Positions 16,680-25,953 are shown, counted from the first letter of the stretch. The stretch is 50,569 nucleotides of DNA from Deltaproteobacteria bacterium (GCA_019136325.1 JAGVUJ010000279.1:1-50569), one strand, 5' to 3'. Translations and numbers: made by a program. Notes: generated by a model not told the origin, from the letters alone.

Positions 16680-18008
16680 CTATTCTTTTCGTACCGTCTT
16701 CATGTGATCGATGCGCTTCTGGATGAGCGCATCCGTGCCGATGTCTTCGCGATAAGCGACCGGACCTTTGACGGCTTTAACGCCTTCCTCGGCAATTTTG
16801 CGGGCATCCGCCAGATTATCGGCAATGCCGACAATGCCGATGGCGCGTGAAGAGCTTAAATACAAGCCGTCATCCTTCTGATCCACGGATGAATAATAAA
16901 GCCTGGCCCGGCCCACATTTCCCACTTCAATTTTCGCCCTGGATGAGGCGGCATCGGGATGGTCGGCGGGCAGGCCGTAGCCTTTCGGCACCACATATTT
17001 GCAGACCGTGGCTTTCCTGTCGAACTCAATTTTTATCTGATCCAGCGTTCCGGCGATGATGTGCCGGCAAACATCCACGAAATCGGTCTTGAGCAGCGGC
17101 AGAATATTCATGGCTTCGGGATCGCCGAACCGCGCGTTGTATTCCAGGAGCTTGACGCCGTCCTTCGTGGCGATGAAACCACCGTACATGACGCCTTTAT
17201 AGAGACTGCCTGTCTCTTGGAAAAGTGCCGTCGCGACCTGACGGGTGATTTCCAGCCCATCCTGTAGATCCTGCGGTTTCAGGAAAGGCATCGAATGATC
17301 GGCCAGTGAATACGACCCCATGCCGCCGGTGTTGGGTCCCTTGTCGCCGTCGAATCTTCTTTTATGATCCTGCACCAGCGGCGTGGCAACGACATTTTTC
17401 CCGTCGCACAGGCACTGCAGCGAAAATTCTTCCCCGTCGAATTTTTCTTCCACCACCAGGGAAGCGCCTCCGGCCAGTATCTGTTCGCAAAGATTCAACG
17501 CTTGCTTCTTCGTTTCAAAATGATCTCCCTGAACCTGCACGCCTTTGCCGCCCGTCAGTCCGTCCGGTTTCAAAACGATGCCTTCCAGTTGATTGAGAAA
17601 ATCTTCGACGCCATCGAGCGTTTTAAATACTTTGAACTGCGGATTGCCGGGAATATTGTATCGACTGACCAGATTCCGGGTAAAAGACTTGGACGTTTCC
17701 AGACGGGCCAGCGTTTTTGTCGGCCCTACAGCGGGAATGTTTACCGCAGCCAGAGCGTCCGCGACCCCGTTGTTCAGAGGATCTTCCGGTCCGATCACGG
17801 CAAATTCGATTTTATTTTCCGTCGCGAATTCGGTGATCGCATCAAGGTCAGCGTAAGAACCCAGCATGGCTTTTTCTGAAAGAGACGCAATGCCCGGATT
17901 GTTGGATTTCATAAAAGCGAATAACCGGGGTTTTTGTGAGGAACGCGTGATGGCTTCCGCCAGTGCGTGCTCGCGGGCGCCGTTTCCGATGAGTAATATC
18001 TTGGGCAT
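16680..18008 (-). CDS. purD: Phosphoribosylamine-glycine ligase
   Basis: The 442-residue GAR synthetase catalyses the second step of purine synthesis, with an ATP-grasp fold. Seen: N-terminal MPKILLIGNGAREHALA, AVIGPEDPLNNGVADAL, ATP-grasp LKPDGLTGGKGVQV, EEFSLQCLCDGK, GPNTGGMGSYS, and metal-binding LLEYNARFGDPEAMNILPLL. ATG 18008 has GGAGA upstream and lies downstream of a good promoter (18039-18067); the longer frame to 18137 would start upstream of that promoter. It is separate from the purO-purH operon but belongs to the same pathway. Confidence 0.95.
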   Translation of the reverse strand: MPKILLIGNGAREHALAEAITRSSQKPRLFAFMKSNNPGIASLSEKAMLGSYADLDAITEFATENKIEFAVIGPEDPLNNGVADALAAVNIPAVGPTKTLARLETSKSFTRNLVSRYNIPGNPQFKVFKTLDGVEDFLNQLEGIVLKPDGLTGGKGVQVQGDHFETKKQALNLCEQILAGGASLVVEEKFDGEEFSLQCLCDGKNVVATPLVQDHKRRFDGDKGPNTGGMGSYSLADHSMPFLKPQDLQDGLEITRQVATALFQETGSLYKGVMYGGFIATKDGVKLLEYNARFGDPEAMNILPLLKTDFVDVCRHIIAGTLDQIKIEFDRKATVCKYVVPKGYGLPADHPDAASSRAKIEVGNVGRARLYYSSVDQKDDGLYLSSSRAIGIVGIADNLADARKIAEEGVKAVKGPVAYREDIGTDALIQKRIDHMKTVRKE

Positions 18009-18038
18009 GAAAAAATCTCCTGATCGTTGTGTTGTGTG

Positions 18039-18067
18039 ACTATATAAAAAGAACGCTGAATAATCAA
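18039..18067 (-). promoter_or_regulatory. purD promoter
   Basis: On the minus strand: TTGATT (18067-18062), a 17-bp spacer, TATAGT (18044-18039). Start of transcription is expected near 18032, about 24 nt before the purD ATG at 18008. This supports the shorter purD reading. Confidence 0.65.
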
Positions 18068-18154
18068 CAAAGAAGGCATGGTTTATTTTTTTTCTATAAT
18101 CTGATAAATTGAAACCGTAAGCAACATCAACGAACATGAGAGGCGGGGAAATCC

Positions 18155-19426
18155 TTGGGCTGGAATTCTGATATTGTTGTTCTGATCATTCTATTCGGAC
18201 TCTCCGGATTTTTTTCTTCGGCGGAGGCCGCTCTGCTTTCGCTGCGGGATTTGCATCTGCACAAGATGAAGCAGGATAACTATCCGTTTTTCAATTATGT
18301 CGTTAAATTGCTTTCCAATCAGCGCAGGCTGCTGATTACGATTGTGACCAGCAACGAAGTGGTCAATGTCAGCATTTCCATTCTGGCGGCCTCTTTTTTC
18401 ATCGGACTCTTCGGTTCCAGCGGTCAGTGGGTTTCCATCGTTTTCACGACGGTTGTTCTGCTTTTTGTCGGCGAAGCCATTCCCAAAACATTCGGCGTTA
18501 CCTATCCGATGCAGATTTCTTCATTGGTTTCTCCGCTGCTGACGGCGATCTCACGCCTGGAATATCCGATCGTTTCGGCTCTGGAAAAGGTTTCCGGTCT
18601 TTTCCTGTTGCGTTACGGTTCGAACGACAAAGCCGAAGAGTCGGACGTCCTGATGGAGGAGGAATTTAAAACGCTGATCGATGCCGGCAGTCTGGAAGGC
18701 GTCGTGGATGAAGCGCAGAAAGAATTAATCAATAAAATATTTGAACTGGGCGACAGGCCGGTGACGGATATCATGGTGCCCCGCGTGGATATGTTCTGCC
18801 TGCCCCTGGACATGCCGGTTGACGACATGATTCGGTCCATCGCCGCGGCCCGACAGGAACGTGTTCCCGTTTATCGGGAAGACAGAGATGATATTGCCGG
18901 CATTTTATTCGCGCGTGATCTGCTCAATAATGTCTGGCGCGGAAAAACGCAAAGCGGCATTATCAGCCTTCTGGCCAAACCGTATTTTGTTCCCGAACAG
19001 AAAACGGTGAACGGTCTGCTGCATGATTTTCAAAAAAAATTTTTACAAATTGCCATTGTGGTGGATGAATACGGCGGGGTTTCCGGCATGATTACGCTGG
19101 AGCATATCCTGGAGCATATTTTTGAGGAGCCGGAGAACGATGAAGACCTGGCGTGCGACGGATGCGAAAAACTCGATGAAAATTCAATGATCGTTCCCGG
19201 GACTATGTCGGTCGAGCAGTGCAATAAACTTCTCGAAGCCGAATTGCCCGAGGATGAATTCGATACCATCGGCGGGCTGGTGCTTCATCTGTTCGGCAAG
19301 ATGCCGCAGAAAGGCGAAGAAGTGCGTTCAGCCGGATATGTATTCTGCGTGAGTGACGTCGGCAAAACAAGAATATTGAAGGTCAGAATTACGAAAGAAC
19401 CGGTTGAGGAACCCGAAGAGTCATGA
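18155..19426 (+). CDS. CNNM/CorC-type membrane protein with DUF21, CBS pair and CorC_HlyC domains (copy 1)
   Basis: The 423-residue protein has an N-terminal DUF21/CNNM membrane domain (GLSGFFSSAEAALLSLRD, three to four membrane helices to about residue 140), then a CBS pair (starting near PVTDIMVPRVDM, with RQERVPVYREDRDDIAGI and VVDEYGGVSGMITLEHILE), then a C-terminal CorC_HlyC domain (DEFDTIGGLVLHLFGKMPQKGEEV). The family is linked to Mg2+/Co2+ efflux or homeostasis. The start appears to be TTG 18155 behind GAGGCGGGG. It overlaps the next gene, a paralogue, by 4 nt. Confidence 0.9.
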   Translation: MGWNSDIVVLIILFGLSGFFSSAEAALLSLRDLHLHKMKQDNYPFFNYVVKLLSNQRRLLITIVTSNEVVNVSISILAASFFIGLFGSSGQWVSIVFTTVVLLFVGEAIPKTFGVTYPMQISSLVSPLLTAISRLEYPIVSALEKVSGLFLLRYGSNDKAEESDVLMEEEFKTLIDAGSLEGVVDEAQKELINKIFELGDRPVTDIMVPRVDMFCLPLDMPVDDMIRSIAAARQERVPVYREDRDDIAGILFARDLLNNVWRGKTQSGIISLLAKPYFVPEQKTVNGLLHDFQKKFLQIAIVVDEYGGVSGMITLEHILEHIFEEPENDEDLACDGCEKLDENSMIVPGTMSVEQCNKLLEAELPEDEFDTIGGLVLHLFGKMPQKGEEVRSAGYVFCVSDVGKTRILKVRITKEPVEEPEES

Positions 19427-20703
19427 GTATATATTTAATCGTCGCGGCCATATTATTCTGTTTGATGCTGGAAATGCTTTATTCCGGCGGCGAAGTGGCG
19501 CTTTTTGCTTCCGATATCAATAAACTGAAAAATCGCGCGCATCAGGGTTCGAAAGCCGCCAACCGGGCTGTCGAGCTCAAAGAAAAACCGGAATGGTTTA
19601 TTTCCACCGCTCTGGTCGGGACCAATCTCGCGATTATCATCGCTTCGACGCTGATTACAGGTCTTATGATATCGTTTTTCGGACAGGCTCGGGGCGAACA
19701 AATCGCTTTTCTGATTATGATCCCGACGCTTTTTCTGATGATTATTGCCCGTAGCGTTTTTCTGTATTATGCGGAAACCATGGCGGTGCGGGTCGCTTAT
19801 TTTATCCGTTTTTCGTCGATCATTTTTTATCCGATTGCGTTTGTGATAGCGGCGGTTTCCCGAAGCACGGTGCATTTGTCGTCCGACAGCAGAAGCGGAC
19901 AAACCTCGCACATTACCAAGGAAGGACTTAAATACATTCTGGGTGAAAAAACCAAAGGCGGTGATATCCTGACCCGGGAAAAGGAAATGGTCAGCCGTGT
20001 TTTTGATTTTTCAGAACTGACGGCGATGAAAATCATGGTTCCGGTTTCCGCCCTGACGGCACTGCCGGCTTCGATGAAAATTTCAGAGGCGATAGGCGTT
20101 GTGGCCGACAAAAAATACATGCGCATTCCCGTTTATGAAGATACGGTATACAACATCGTCGGTATCCTGCACTACTTCGATCTTTTTGAAATGCTCCTCA
20201 AAGACAGGCAGAAAGGGGAAGGCGTCGGCGAAGCGACGGTTGCATCCTGCATGCGCAAAGATGTCTTTTATGTTCCGGAAACAAAAAAGGTCAGCGAATT
20301 GCTCGCGGCAATGCAGAAAAAAGACGAGCAGATGGCCGTGGTCGTTGATGAATACGGCGGCGCGACCGGCGTGGTCACCATAGAGGACATTGGCGAAGAA
20401 ATTGTCGGAACGATTGATGAGTATGTGGCGGGAGAAAAACTTTACAGACAGATTGCCTCCGGCCGATATCTGGTATCGGGACGTCTGGAGATGGGCACGT
20501 TGCGGCAATTGACAAAAGTCAAACTTCCCGAAGGCAACTATGAAACCGTCGGCGGTTTCCTCATGCAGCAGATGGGCAGGATTCCCCAGCGCAAAGAGCG
20601 TTATCAATTCGGCGGCATTACGTTTATCATTGAAAATGCCGATCAGAAATCGATTAAGGAAGTGATGATCATAGCGCCGTACATTCAGGAAATAAATAAA
20701 TAA
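19423..20703 (+). CDS. CNNM/CorC-type membrane protein (copy 2)
   Basis: This 426-residue paralogue of the preceding gene has the same domain order: DUF21/CNNM (MLYSGGEVALFASD, membrane helices to about residue 150), CBS pair (MKIMVPVSALTAL, YMRIPVYEDTVYNIVGI, VVDEYGGATGVVTIEDIGE) and CorC_HlyC (GNYETVGGFLMQQMGRIPQ). It starts by an ATGA overlap with copy 1, implying translational coupling and possibly a heteromeric complex. The two are clearly diverged, so this is an old duplication. The likely role is divalent-cation (Mg2+) handling at the inner membrane. Confidence 0.9.
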   Translation: MSIYLIVAAILFCLMLEMLYSGGEVALFASDINKLKNRAHQGSKAANRAVELKEKPEWFISTALVGTNLAIIIASTLITGLMISFFGQARGEQIAFLIMIPTLFLMIIARSVFLYYAETMAVRVAYFIRFSSIIFYPIAFVIAAVSRSTVHLSSDSRSGQTSHITKEGLKYILGEKTKGGDILTREKEMVSRVFDFSELTAMKIMVPVSALTALPASMKISEAIGVVADKKYMRIPVYEDTVYNIVGILHYFDLFEMLLKDRQKGEGVGEATVASCMRKDVFYVPETKKVSELLAAMQKKDEQMAVVVDEYGGATGVVTIEDIGEEIVGTIDEYVAGEKLYRQIASGRYLVSGRLEMGTLRQLTKVKLPEGNYETVGGFLMQQMGRIPQRKERYQFGGITFIIENADQKSIKEVMIIAPYIQEINK

Positions 20704-20722
20704 TGAAGGGAAAGTTGATCAG

Positions 20723-21460
20723 GTGAACGAAACGAAATTTTGTGCGTTGATATTAGCGGCGGGAAAGGGCACCCGCATGCAATCGGATAAGGCCAAGGTT
20801 CTTCATGAATTGAACGGAAAGCCCCTGCTGCATTATTCCATCGAAGCGGCAAAAGCGGCTGGTGCGGAAAAGATTGTGGCGGTGATCGGCCATCAGGCGG
20901 AGAGAGTCAGGGAAACATTTACCGCCAACGGCTGTATTTTTGTCGAGCAGAATCCGCAGTTGGGAACGGGGCACGCTGTTTTGCAGGCGAAGGATGTATT
21001 GTCGAATTATGATGGGCTTACCGTTATTCTTTGCGGCGACGTGCCGCTTTTAAAATCTTCAACCATTCAATCGCTGATTGATAATCATCATACCCACTGC
21101 GCCGCAATTTCCGTCTTGACGACCATTCCCCCTCCGCCGCATGCCTATGGCCGCATCGTCAAAGATGACCGGGGGAATGTGTTGAAAATAGTGGAGCACA
21201 AAGACGCCACGGAAGAAGAGAAGAAAATCGGAGAAATCAACACCGGCATTTACTGCGCGGATACAAAATTTCTTTTTGACGCTTTGGGAAAAGTGACTAA
21301 CAACAATCAACAGGGCGAATATTATTTGACGGATATAGTCGAGATCGCTGTCCGCGAAGGGAAAAAGGTCAAGTCGTTTATTGCTGACGATTACGTTGAG
21401 GTGATGGGAATCAACACGCTGGAAGAACTCGCCCGCGCGGAGAAACACCTCCTGACATGA
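20723..21460 (+). CDS. Nucleotidyltransferase equivalent to GlmU N-terminal domain only
   Basis: The 245-residue sugar-nucleotidyltransferase has the GlmU uridylyltransferase signature LAAGKGTRMQSDKAKVLHEL (residues 11-30), GTGHAVLQAKD, metal-binding LCGDVPLL, and YGRIVKDDRGNVLKIVEHKDA. GlmU is normally about 455 residues with a C-terminal left-handed beta-helix acetyltransferase; this protein stops right after the first domain (YVEVMGINTLEELARAEK). It could make UDP-GlcNAc from GlcNAc-1-P if another enzyme supplies the acetylation, or it may be a paralogue. The start is GTG 20723. Its stop overlaps the dus start by 4 nt. Confidence 0.85.
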   Translation: MNETKFCALILAAGKGTRMQSDKAKVLHELNGKPLLHYSIEAAKAAGAEKIVAVIGHQAERVRETFTANGCIFVEQNPQLGTGHAVLQAKDVLSNYDGLTVILCGDVPLLKSSTIQSLIDNHHTHCAAISVLTTIPPPPHAYGRIVKDDRGNVLKIVEHKDATEEEKKIGEINTGIYCADTKFLFDALGKVTNNNQQGEYYLTDIVEIAVREGKKVKSFIADDYVEVMGINTLEELARAEKHLLT

Positions 21461-22437
21461 TGAACCTCATTCAAACAGCCGCAAAAAAAGGAGCATTGCT
21501 TGCGCCGCTCGCGGGAATTTCCAATCTTCCTTTCCGCTTACTGGCTCGTGAGCAGGGTTGCGCATTGGCCTACACAGAGATGATCAGTTCTAACGGTCTT
21601 ATCCGCAAAACGGCCAAGACGTACGAGTATCTGAAAAGCTGTGCTGATGACCGTCCGCTGGGTGCACAGATTTTCGGAGCCGATCCGGAAATTATGGCTG
21701 AAGCCGCCCGCATTGTCATGGATCACGGCGTCGATTTGATTGATATCAATATGGGCTGTCCGGTCAAAAAAGTGATCAAGGCCGGTGCCGGTGCAATTTT
21801 AATGAAAGATCCCGCCCTGGTTGCCCGGATAATCGAAACAGTCAAAAAAGCCGTTAAAATTCCGGTTAGTGCAAAGATTCGTTCCGGCTGGAATCGCTCT
21901 TCGATCAACGCAGTGGAAATTGCCAGGACGATTGAGGATTCCGGCGCCGATGCGATTACTGTGCATGCCCGCACAGCCGACCAGGGTTACAGCGGTCATG
22001 CCGATTGGAAAATAATCGCTTCCGTTAAAAAAGCCGTTAAAATTCCGGTGATTGGCAACGGTGATATCCAGCAGCCGCAGGATGCGGTCAATATGCTTGC
22101 TGAAACTGACTGCGACGCCGTGATGATCGGCCGCGGAGTATTAGGCAACCCATGGATTTTTAAAGGTGTTTCGCAAATATTAGGCGGGATGACAATAGAC
22201 TGCCTGCCGTCGCTTAATCAACGGTTGGAAATGATTGAAAATCACTGGAAAATGGAATCCGAATTGCTGGGAGTAAAGCTGGCCGGAAAGAGTTTTCGTA
22301 AACATATCCTCTGGTATACCAAGGGTTTAGACAATTCGCATAAATTCCGGGAACTGGCCGGCAAGATAAATAATGAACAGGAAATGATTGATAATTTAAA
22401 AAAATATTTCCAGTCCCTGGAAGACTCCCGAGATTAA
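21457..22437 (+). CDS. dusB: tRNA-dihydrouridine synthase, DusB-like
   Basis: The 326-residue FMN enzyme reduces specific uridines in tRNA to dihydrouridine. It shows the TIM-barrel start LAPLAGISNLPFRLLAREQGC, catalytic Cys101 in INMGCPVKKVIKAGAGAILMKD, TVHARTADQGYSG, PVIGNGDI and IGRGVLGNPWIFK, then a helical C-terminal domain (FRKHILWYTKGL). The ATG at 21457 overlaps the preceding stop (ATGATGA); ATG 21460 is equally possible. It is the last gene of the CNNM-glmU'-dus run; a new promoter follows at 22447. Confidence 0.93.
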   Translation: MMNLIQTAAKKGALLAPLAGISNLPFRLLAREQGCALAYTEMISSNGLIRKTAKTYEYLKSCADDRPLGAQIFGADPEIMAEAARIVMDHGVDLIDINMGCPVKKVIKAGAGAILMKDPALVARIIETVKKAVKIPVSAKIRSGWNRSSINAVEIARTIEDSGADAITVHARTADQGYSGHADWKIIASVKKAVKIPVIGNGDIQQPQDAVNMLAETDCDAVMIGRGVLGNPWIFKGVSQILGGMTIDCLPSLNQRLEMIENHWKMESELLGVKLAGKSFRKHILWYTKGLDNSHKFRELAGKINNEQEMIDNLKKYFQSLEDSRD

Positions 22438-22446
22438 AATAATGAC

Positions 22447-22475
22447 TTGACATTAAATCTATAAATTGGCATAAA
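22447..22475 (+). promoter_or_regulatory. Putative promoter of the zapB-like/zapA/6S segment
   Basis: TTGACA at 22447-22452, a 17-bp spacer, CATAAA at 22470-22475 (TAAAAT lies 2 nt further on with a 19-bp spacer). The leader before ATG 22494 would be very short but includes AAGGA. Confidence 0.45.
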
Positions 22476-22493
22476 ATAAGGAAAAAGAAACTT

Positions 22494-22769
22494 ATGGAAA
22501 ATCATACTTTATTTAATGAAGGAAGGGTGAATTCTATCGTGGAACTGGAAAAATTTGCGAAACTGGAAGAGAAAATTAAAACTATTGTTAATGAAAAAGT
22601 TTCTTTTAAAAAACAAATTCAGACATTGGAGGATACATTAAAAGATAAAGAGGCGGAAATAGAGAAGTTAAATGGTAAAATAAAGGTATTGGATGAGGAA
22701 AGGAACAGCGTACGCGCAAGGGTGGATTCACTGCTTGATTTAATTGCAGATGTAGATGCAGCAAAATAA
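22494..22769 (+). CDS. ZapB-like coiled-coil cell division protein
   Basis: The 91-residue protein is almost entirely helical, with a heptad pattern from about residue 18 (LEKFAKLEEKIKTIVNEK) to 85, and is very rich in Lys and Glu. It is directly upstream of zapA (18 nt). Size, coiled-coil nature and position suggest a ZapB-type partner that links ZapA to other division or chromosome factors at the FtsZ ring. The primary sequence is low-complexity, so the assignment rests largely on context. Confidence 0.6.
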   Translation: MENHTLFNEGRVNSIVELEKFAKLEEKIKTIVNEKVSFKKQIQTLEDTLKDKEAEIEKLNGKIKVLDEERNSVRARVDSLLDLIADVDAAK

Positions 22770-22787
22770 GCTTCCAGGGCGTGTGTT

Positions 22788-23066
22788 TTGAAAAACAGTT
22801 ACAACATAACAATATTGGGCCAGGAACTTTCCGTGATAAGCGATTCGGAAGATGAGCAGGTGGCCGAAGTTGTTCAGTTTTTAAATAAAAAAGTTGATGA
22901 GATTTTACACTCCGGCAACGGTTTGAAAGCATTGAACGTTGCCATCCTGGCAGCTTTAAACATTTCAGAGGAACTGTTGAGATTAAAAAAAGTTAACCAT
23001 GAGCTTTGTGATCAACTGGAAAACAGAGCCGAAAAATTAATTCAACTTATTGAGGAAGCAAAGTAA
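22788..23066 (+). CDS. zapA: Cell division protein ZapA
   Basis: This 92-residue protein matches ZapA: an N-terminal beta-hairpin domain with YNITILGQELSVISDSEDEQVAEVVQFLNKKVDEI, then ALNVAILAALNISEELLRLK and a C-terminal coiled coil. ZapA bundles FtsZ filaments at mid-cell. The start is TTG 22788. The gene is followed by the 6S RNA, the classical zapA-ssrS arrangement of many proteobacteria, and then by rny. Confidence 0.88.
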   Translation: MKNSYNITILGQELSVISDSEDEQVAEVVQFLNKKVDEILHSGNGLKALNVAILAALNISEELLRLKKVNHELCDQLENRAEKLIQLIEEAK

Positions 23067-23080
23067 TAACTTGTTTTATC

Positions 23081-23276
23081 AGCCCCTGCGATGTGCGTGA
23101 TTAACATTTGTTTTTGAGCCAACATTTTTGACCTTGGGACCTTATCCTTGATTGTGGTGTGCATGTCCGCTTTTTCCTGAGCTGGTCGGGAAGCAGAAAG
23201 CCTGAAACAACCAATACCGGTGCCCACTTTGTAAAAAGGTTCAAAAAAAGTGATTAACACGGCATAGGCGGGGGTT
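23081..23276 (+). ncRNA. ssrS: 6S RNA
   Basis: The approximately 195-nt region directly after zapA has the architecture of 6S RNA, the regulator that binds the sigma70-RNA polymerase holoenzyme by mimicking an open promoter. The 5' segment CCCCTGC, then ATGTGCGTG (23083-23099), can pair with the 3' segment CACGGCAT, then GCGGGGG (23258-23274), to form the long closing stem with small internal mismatches and a bulge. The interior is less structured, as expected for the large central bubble. Location after zapA is strong support. The ends are approximate. The RNA ends in GGGGGTTTTC, a plausible termination site. Confidence 0.72.
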
Positions 23277-23551
23277 TTCATGTCCCGCATCTTCATTTTC
23301 CGTCTTTTGAAAATAATCAATCAGAGGTACGAATCCCGCTTTGCGGGATAATTCGTCCAACAAATTTCAGCGCGCTACGCTTCTGAAATTTGGGACTCAT
23401 TACAAATTCTCACGGTTTTGTGTCCGAACAACAGGATACAAACAGTGAGGTTTAAATATAGCTCAACCGGAGAAAAGTTATTTTCATGATAACGGCAGTA
23501 ATCGAGTCGGAAAATGGATTTTCCGGAGGGGCACCAAGGAGGTAACACGAT
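23277..23551. repeat. Two hairpins between 6S RNA and rny
   Basis: The first hairpin is built on ACGAATCCCGC and GCGGGATAATTCGT (about 23331-23357, loop TTT, 3-nt bulge). The second is a perfect 10-bp inverted repeat CAAATTTCAG/CTGAAATTTG (23361-23370 and 23383-23392). Neither has a T-run. They may be extragenic palindromes or leader structures of rny. No gene was found here. Confidence 0.55.
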
Positions 23552-25120
23552 ATGTTTAATGCCAGTTTTTTATCAGTGCTGGTTTTGGTTGTAGCGGTTG
23601 TTTCGGGTATCATCATCGGCTTTATTTTAAAGCAGTCCATTGCCGCCAAGGAAATCAGATCATCGAAAAATCTGATGGCGCGCATGGCGGAAGAGGCCAA
23701 GAAAGAAGCGGAAACCATTAAGAAGGAAGCGGTTCTTCAGGCCAAGGAAAATCTTCTGAAAATGAAGGCTGAATTTGATACTGAAGCAAAGGAAAGAAGA
23801 AACGATTTCGAAGCGAGAGAAAAACGCATCCGGGCGAAAGAAGAAAATCTGGATAAAAAGACCGATGCGTTGTCGCAGAAAGAATCGTCCATTGAAGGCC
23901 GGGAAAAATCAATCAACAGTAAAGAGCAGTCGCTGGAAGACAAGCGCCGCAGGTTGGACGCCGCCATCCATGAGCAGCAGGAAAAGCTGGAAAAGATTGC
24001 CGGTATTTCCACGGAAGAGGCGAAGCAGTTATTGATTCAATCCATGGAAGGGGAAGCCAAACAGGATGCGGCAGCACTGGTCCGGAAGATTGAGGACGAA
24101 GCCAAGCTGACGGCGGACAAGAAAGCTCAGGAAATTATTTCGTACGCGATTCAGCGATATGCCGGAGACGTGGTGGCGGAAAAAACGGTCTCCGCAGTCA
24201 GTCTGCCCAGCGAGGAAATGAAGGGACGCATCATCGGCCGCGAAGGTCGGAACATTCGCGCGATTGAAGCGGCCACCGGTATCGATTTGATTATCGATGA
24301 TACGCCGGAAGCGGTGGTGTTGTCGAGCTTCGATCCGGTTCGACGGGAAGTGGCGAGGATATCGCTGGAGCGCCTGATTCAGGACGGGCGTATTCATCCC
24401 GGCCGCATCGAAGAAATTGTTAAAAAGGTCAGAACGGAAGTCGAACAGATAGTAAGAGAAACGGGAGAAAAAGCGTCTTTTGATGCCGGTGTTCATGATA
24501 TTCATCCGGAGATCATCAATCTGCTTGGCTCTTTGAAATACCGCACCAGTTATTCTCAAAACGTTCTCCAGCATTCCATTGATGTTGCGTATCTGACCGG
24601 CATTATGGCGTCGGAACTGAAAATGAATGTCCGGGAAGCGAGACGCGCCGGGCTTTTGCACGATATCGGCAAGGCGATAGATCATAAGGTCGAAGGAACG
24701 CACGCGGCGATCGGCGCCGATTACGCCAAACGCTTCGGTGAGCATCCCCGCATTGTGCAGGCGATAGCCACTCACCACGATGACGGCCGCAACAACACGC
24801 TACTGGGTGTTCTGGTGCAGGCAGCTGACACCCTCTCGGCCGCGAGACCGGGCGCGCGCCGTGAAATGCTGGAAACCTACGTCAAGCGCCTGGAAGGTCT
24901 CGAAAAAATCGCCAATTCCTTTAACGGCGTTGATAAATGTTTCGCCATTCAGGCTGGCCGTGAAATACGCATTCTTGTGGAAAATGAAAAGATATCCGAG
25001 AATGACGCCACGATGCTGTGCAAAGATATTTGTAAGAAGATCGAAGCCGAGCTGACATATCCGGGACAGATAAAAGTTACCGTCATCAGGGAAACGCGCG
25101 TTTCCGATTTCGCGAAATGA
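23552..25120 (+). CDS. rny: Ribonuclease Y
   Basis: This 522-residue membrane-anchored endoribonuclease initiates mRNA decay. It has an N-terminal transmembrane helix ([16 protein letters not shown], about residues 8-25), a long Lys/Glu-rich coiled coil to about residue 190, a KH RNA-binding domain ([21 protein letters not shown]), and an HD metal-dependent phosphohydrolase domain with [12 protein letters not shown] and ATHHDDG. Length is standard. AAGGAGG lies 9 nt before ATG 23552. It is followed by ymdB, a gene pairing conserved in many bacteria. Confidence 0.97.
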   Translation: MFNASFLSVLVLVVAVVSGIIIGFILKQSIAAKEIRSSKNLMARMAEEAKKEAETIKKEAVLQAKENLLKMKAEFDTEAKERRNDFEAREKRIRAKEENLDKKTDALSQKESSIEGREKSINSKEQSLEDKRRRLDAAIHEQQEKLEKIAGISTEEAKQLLIQSMEGEAKQDAAALVRKIEDEAKLTADKKAQEIISYAIQRYAGDVVAEKTVSAVSLPSEEMKGRIIGREGRNIRAIEAATGIDLIIDDTPEAVVLSSFDPVRREVARISLERLIQDGRIHPGRIEEIVKKVRTEVEQIVRETGEKASFDAGVHDIHPEIINLLGSLKYRTSYSQNVLQHSIDVAYLTGIMASELKMNVREARRAGLLHDIGKAIDHKVEGTHAAIGADYAKRFGEHPRIVQAIATHHDDGRNNTLLGVLVQAADTLSAARPGARREMLETYVKRLEGLEKIANSFNGVDKCFAIQAGREIRILVENEKISENDATMLCKDICKKIEAELTYPGQIKVTVIRETRVSDFAK

Positions 25121-25152
25121 TTTTTCAAAAGCGACGAGAGGAAAAGTAATCC

Positions 25153-25941
25153 ATGAAAATATTGTTTATCGGTGACATTATCGGAAGTCCGGGAAGGATG
25201 GCGATCAGAGAGCTTCTGCCTCCGTTAATTTCCAAGAAAAAAATTGACTTTGTCATCGCCAATTGTGAAAATGCCGCTGCCGGATTCGGTGTAACCCGGA
25301 AGAACGTAGAAGAGCTTTTCAGCTATCAGATTGATGTGCTGACCTCGGGCAACCATATCTGGAATAAAAAAGAAGTTCTGGAATTTATCGGAGATTTTGA
25401 AAGACTCTTGAGGCCGGCCAATTATCCGGCTGCGGCTCCGGGTGCGGGATCTGTGCTGATCCCTCTTAAAACCGGAGAATATGTGGGCGTGCTTAATGTG
25501 GCCGGACGGATTTTCATGCAGCCGATCGATTGTCCTTTTGCGGCGGCTAAAAACAAAGTCGCCGAATTGAGAGAAAAAACGAAAATCATTATCGTGGATA
25601 TTCATGCCGAAGCGACGTCCGAAAAGAAAGCGCTGGGCTGGTATCTGGACGGTGAAGTCTCCGCTGTCCTGGGCACTCATACCCATGTGCAGACGGCTGA
25701 CGAAGAAGTGCTGCCGCAGGGAACGGCGTATATCAGCGACGCGGGCATGACAGGGCCTTTTGATTCCGTGATCGGTATCAAAAAAGAAATCATTATCGAG
25801 AAATTTTTAAATCAGATGCCCAACAAGTTCGATCTGGCCAAAGACGATATCCGGATGCAGGGCGTGATCGTGAATGTCGACGCGGCCAGCGGCAAGGCTA
25901 GTTCCATTGAACGAATCAGCATCAAGCTGAAAGATTCATAA
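25153..25941 (+). CDS. ymdB: YmdB-family metallophosphoesterase
   Basis: The 262-residue protein is of the YmdB/TIGR00282 family: MKILFIGDIIGSPGR, metal-ligand motifs ANCENAAAGFG, TSGNHIWNKKE, IIVDIHAEATSEK and LGTHTHVQTADE. Homologues have phosphodiesterase activity on 2',3'-cyclic nucleotides and affect RNA levels and developmental behaviour. The gene follows rny by about 30 nt and precedes tyrS by 12 nt, so it is probably co-transcribed with both. Full length. Confidence 0.93.
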   Translation: MKILFIGDIIGSPGRMAIRELLPPLISKKKIDFVIANCENAAAGFGVTRKNVEELFSYQIDVLTSGNHIWNKKEVLEFIGDFERLLRPANYPAAAPGAGSVLIPLKTGEYVGVLNVAGRIFMQPIDCPFAAAKNKVAELREKTKIIIVDIHAEATSEKKALGWYLDGEVSAVLGTHTHVQTADEEVLPQGTAYISDAGMTGPFDSVIGIKKEIIIEKFLNQMPNKFDLAKDDIRMQGVIVNVDAASGKASSIERISIKLKDS

Positions 25942-25953
25942 GAGGCAAATTTG

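Noticed and set aside
24029..24778. Minus-strand frame (249 codons) inside rny
   Set aside because: Antisense shadow of the KH/HD region of RNase Y.
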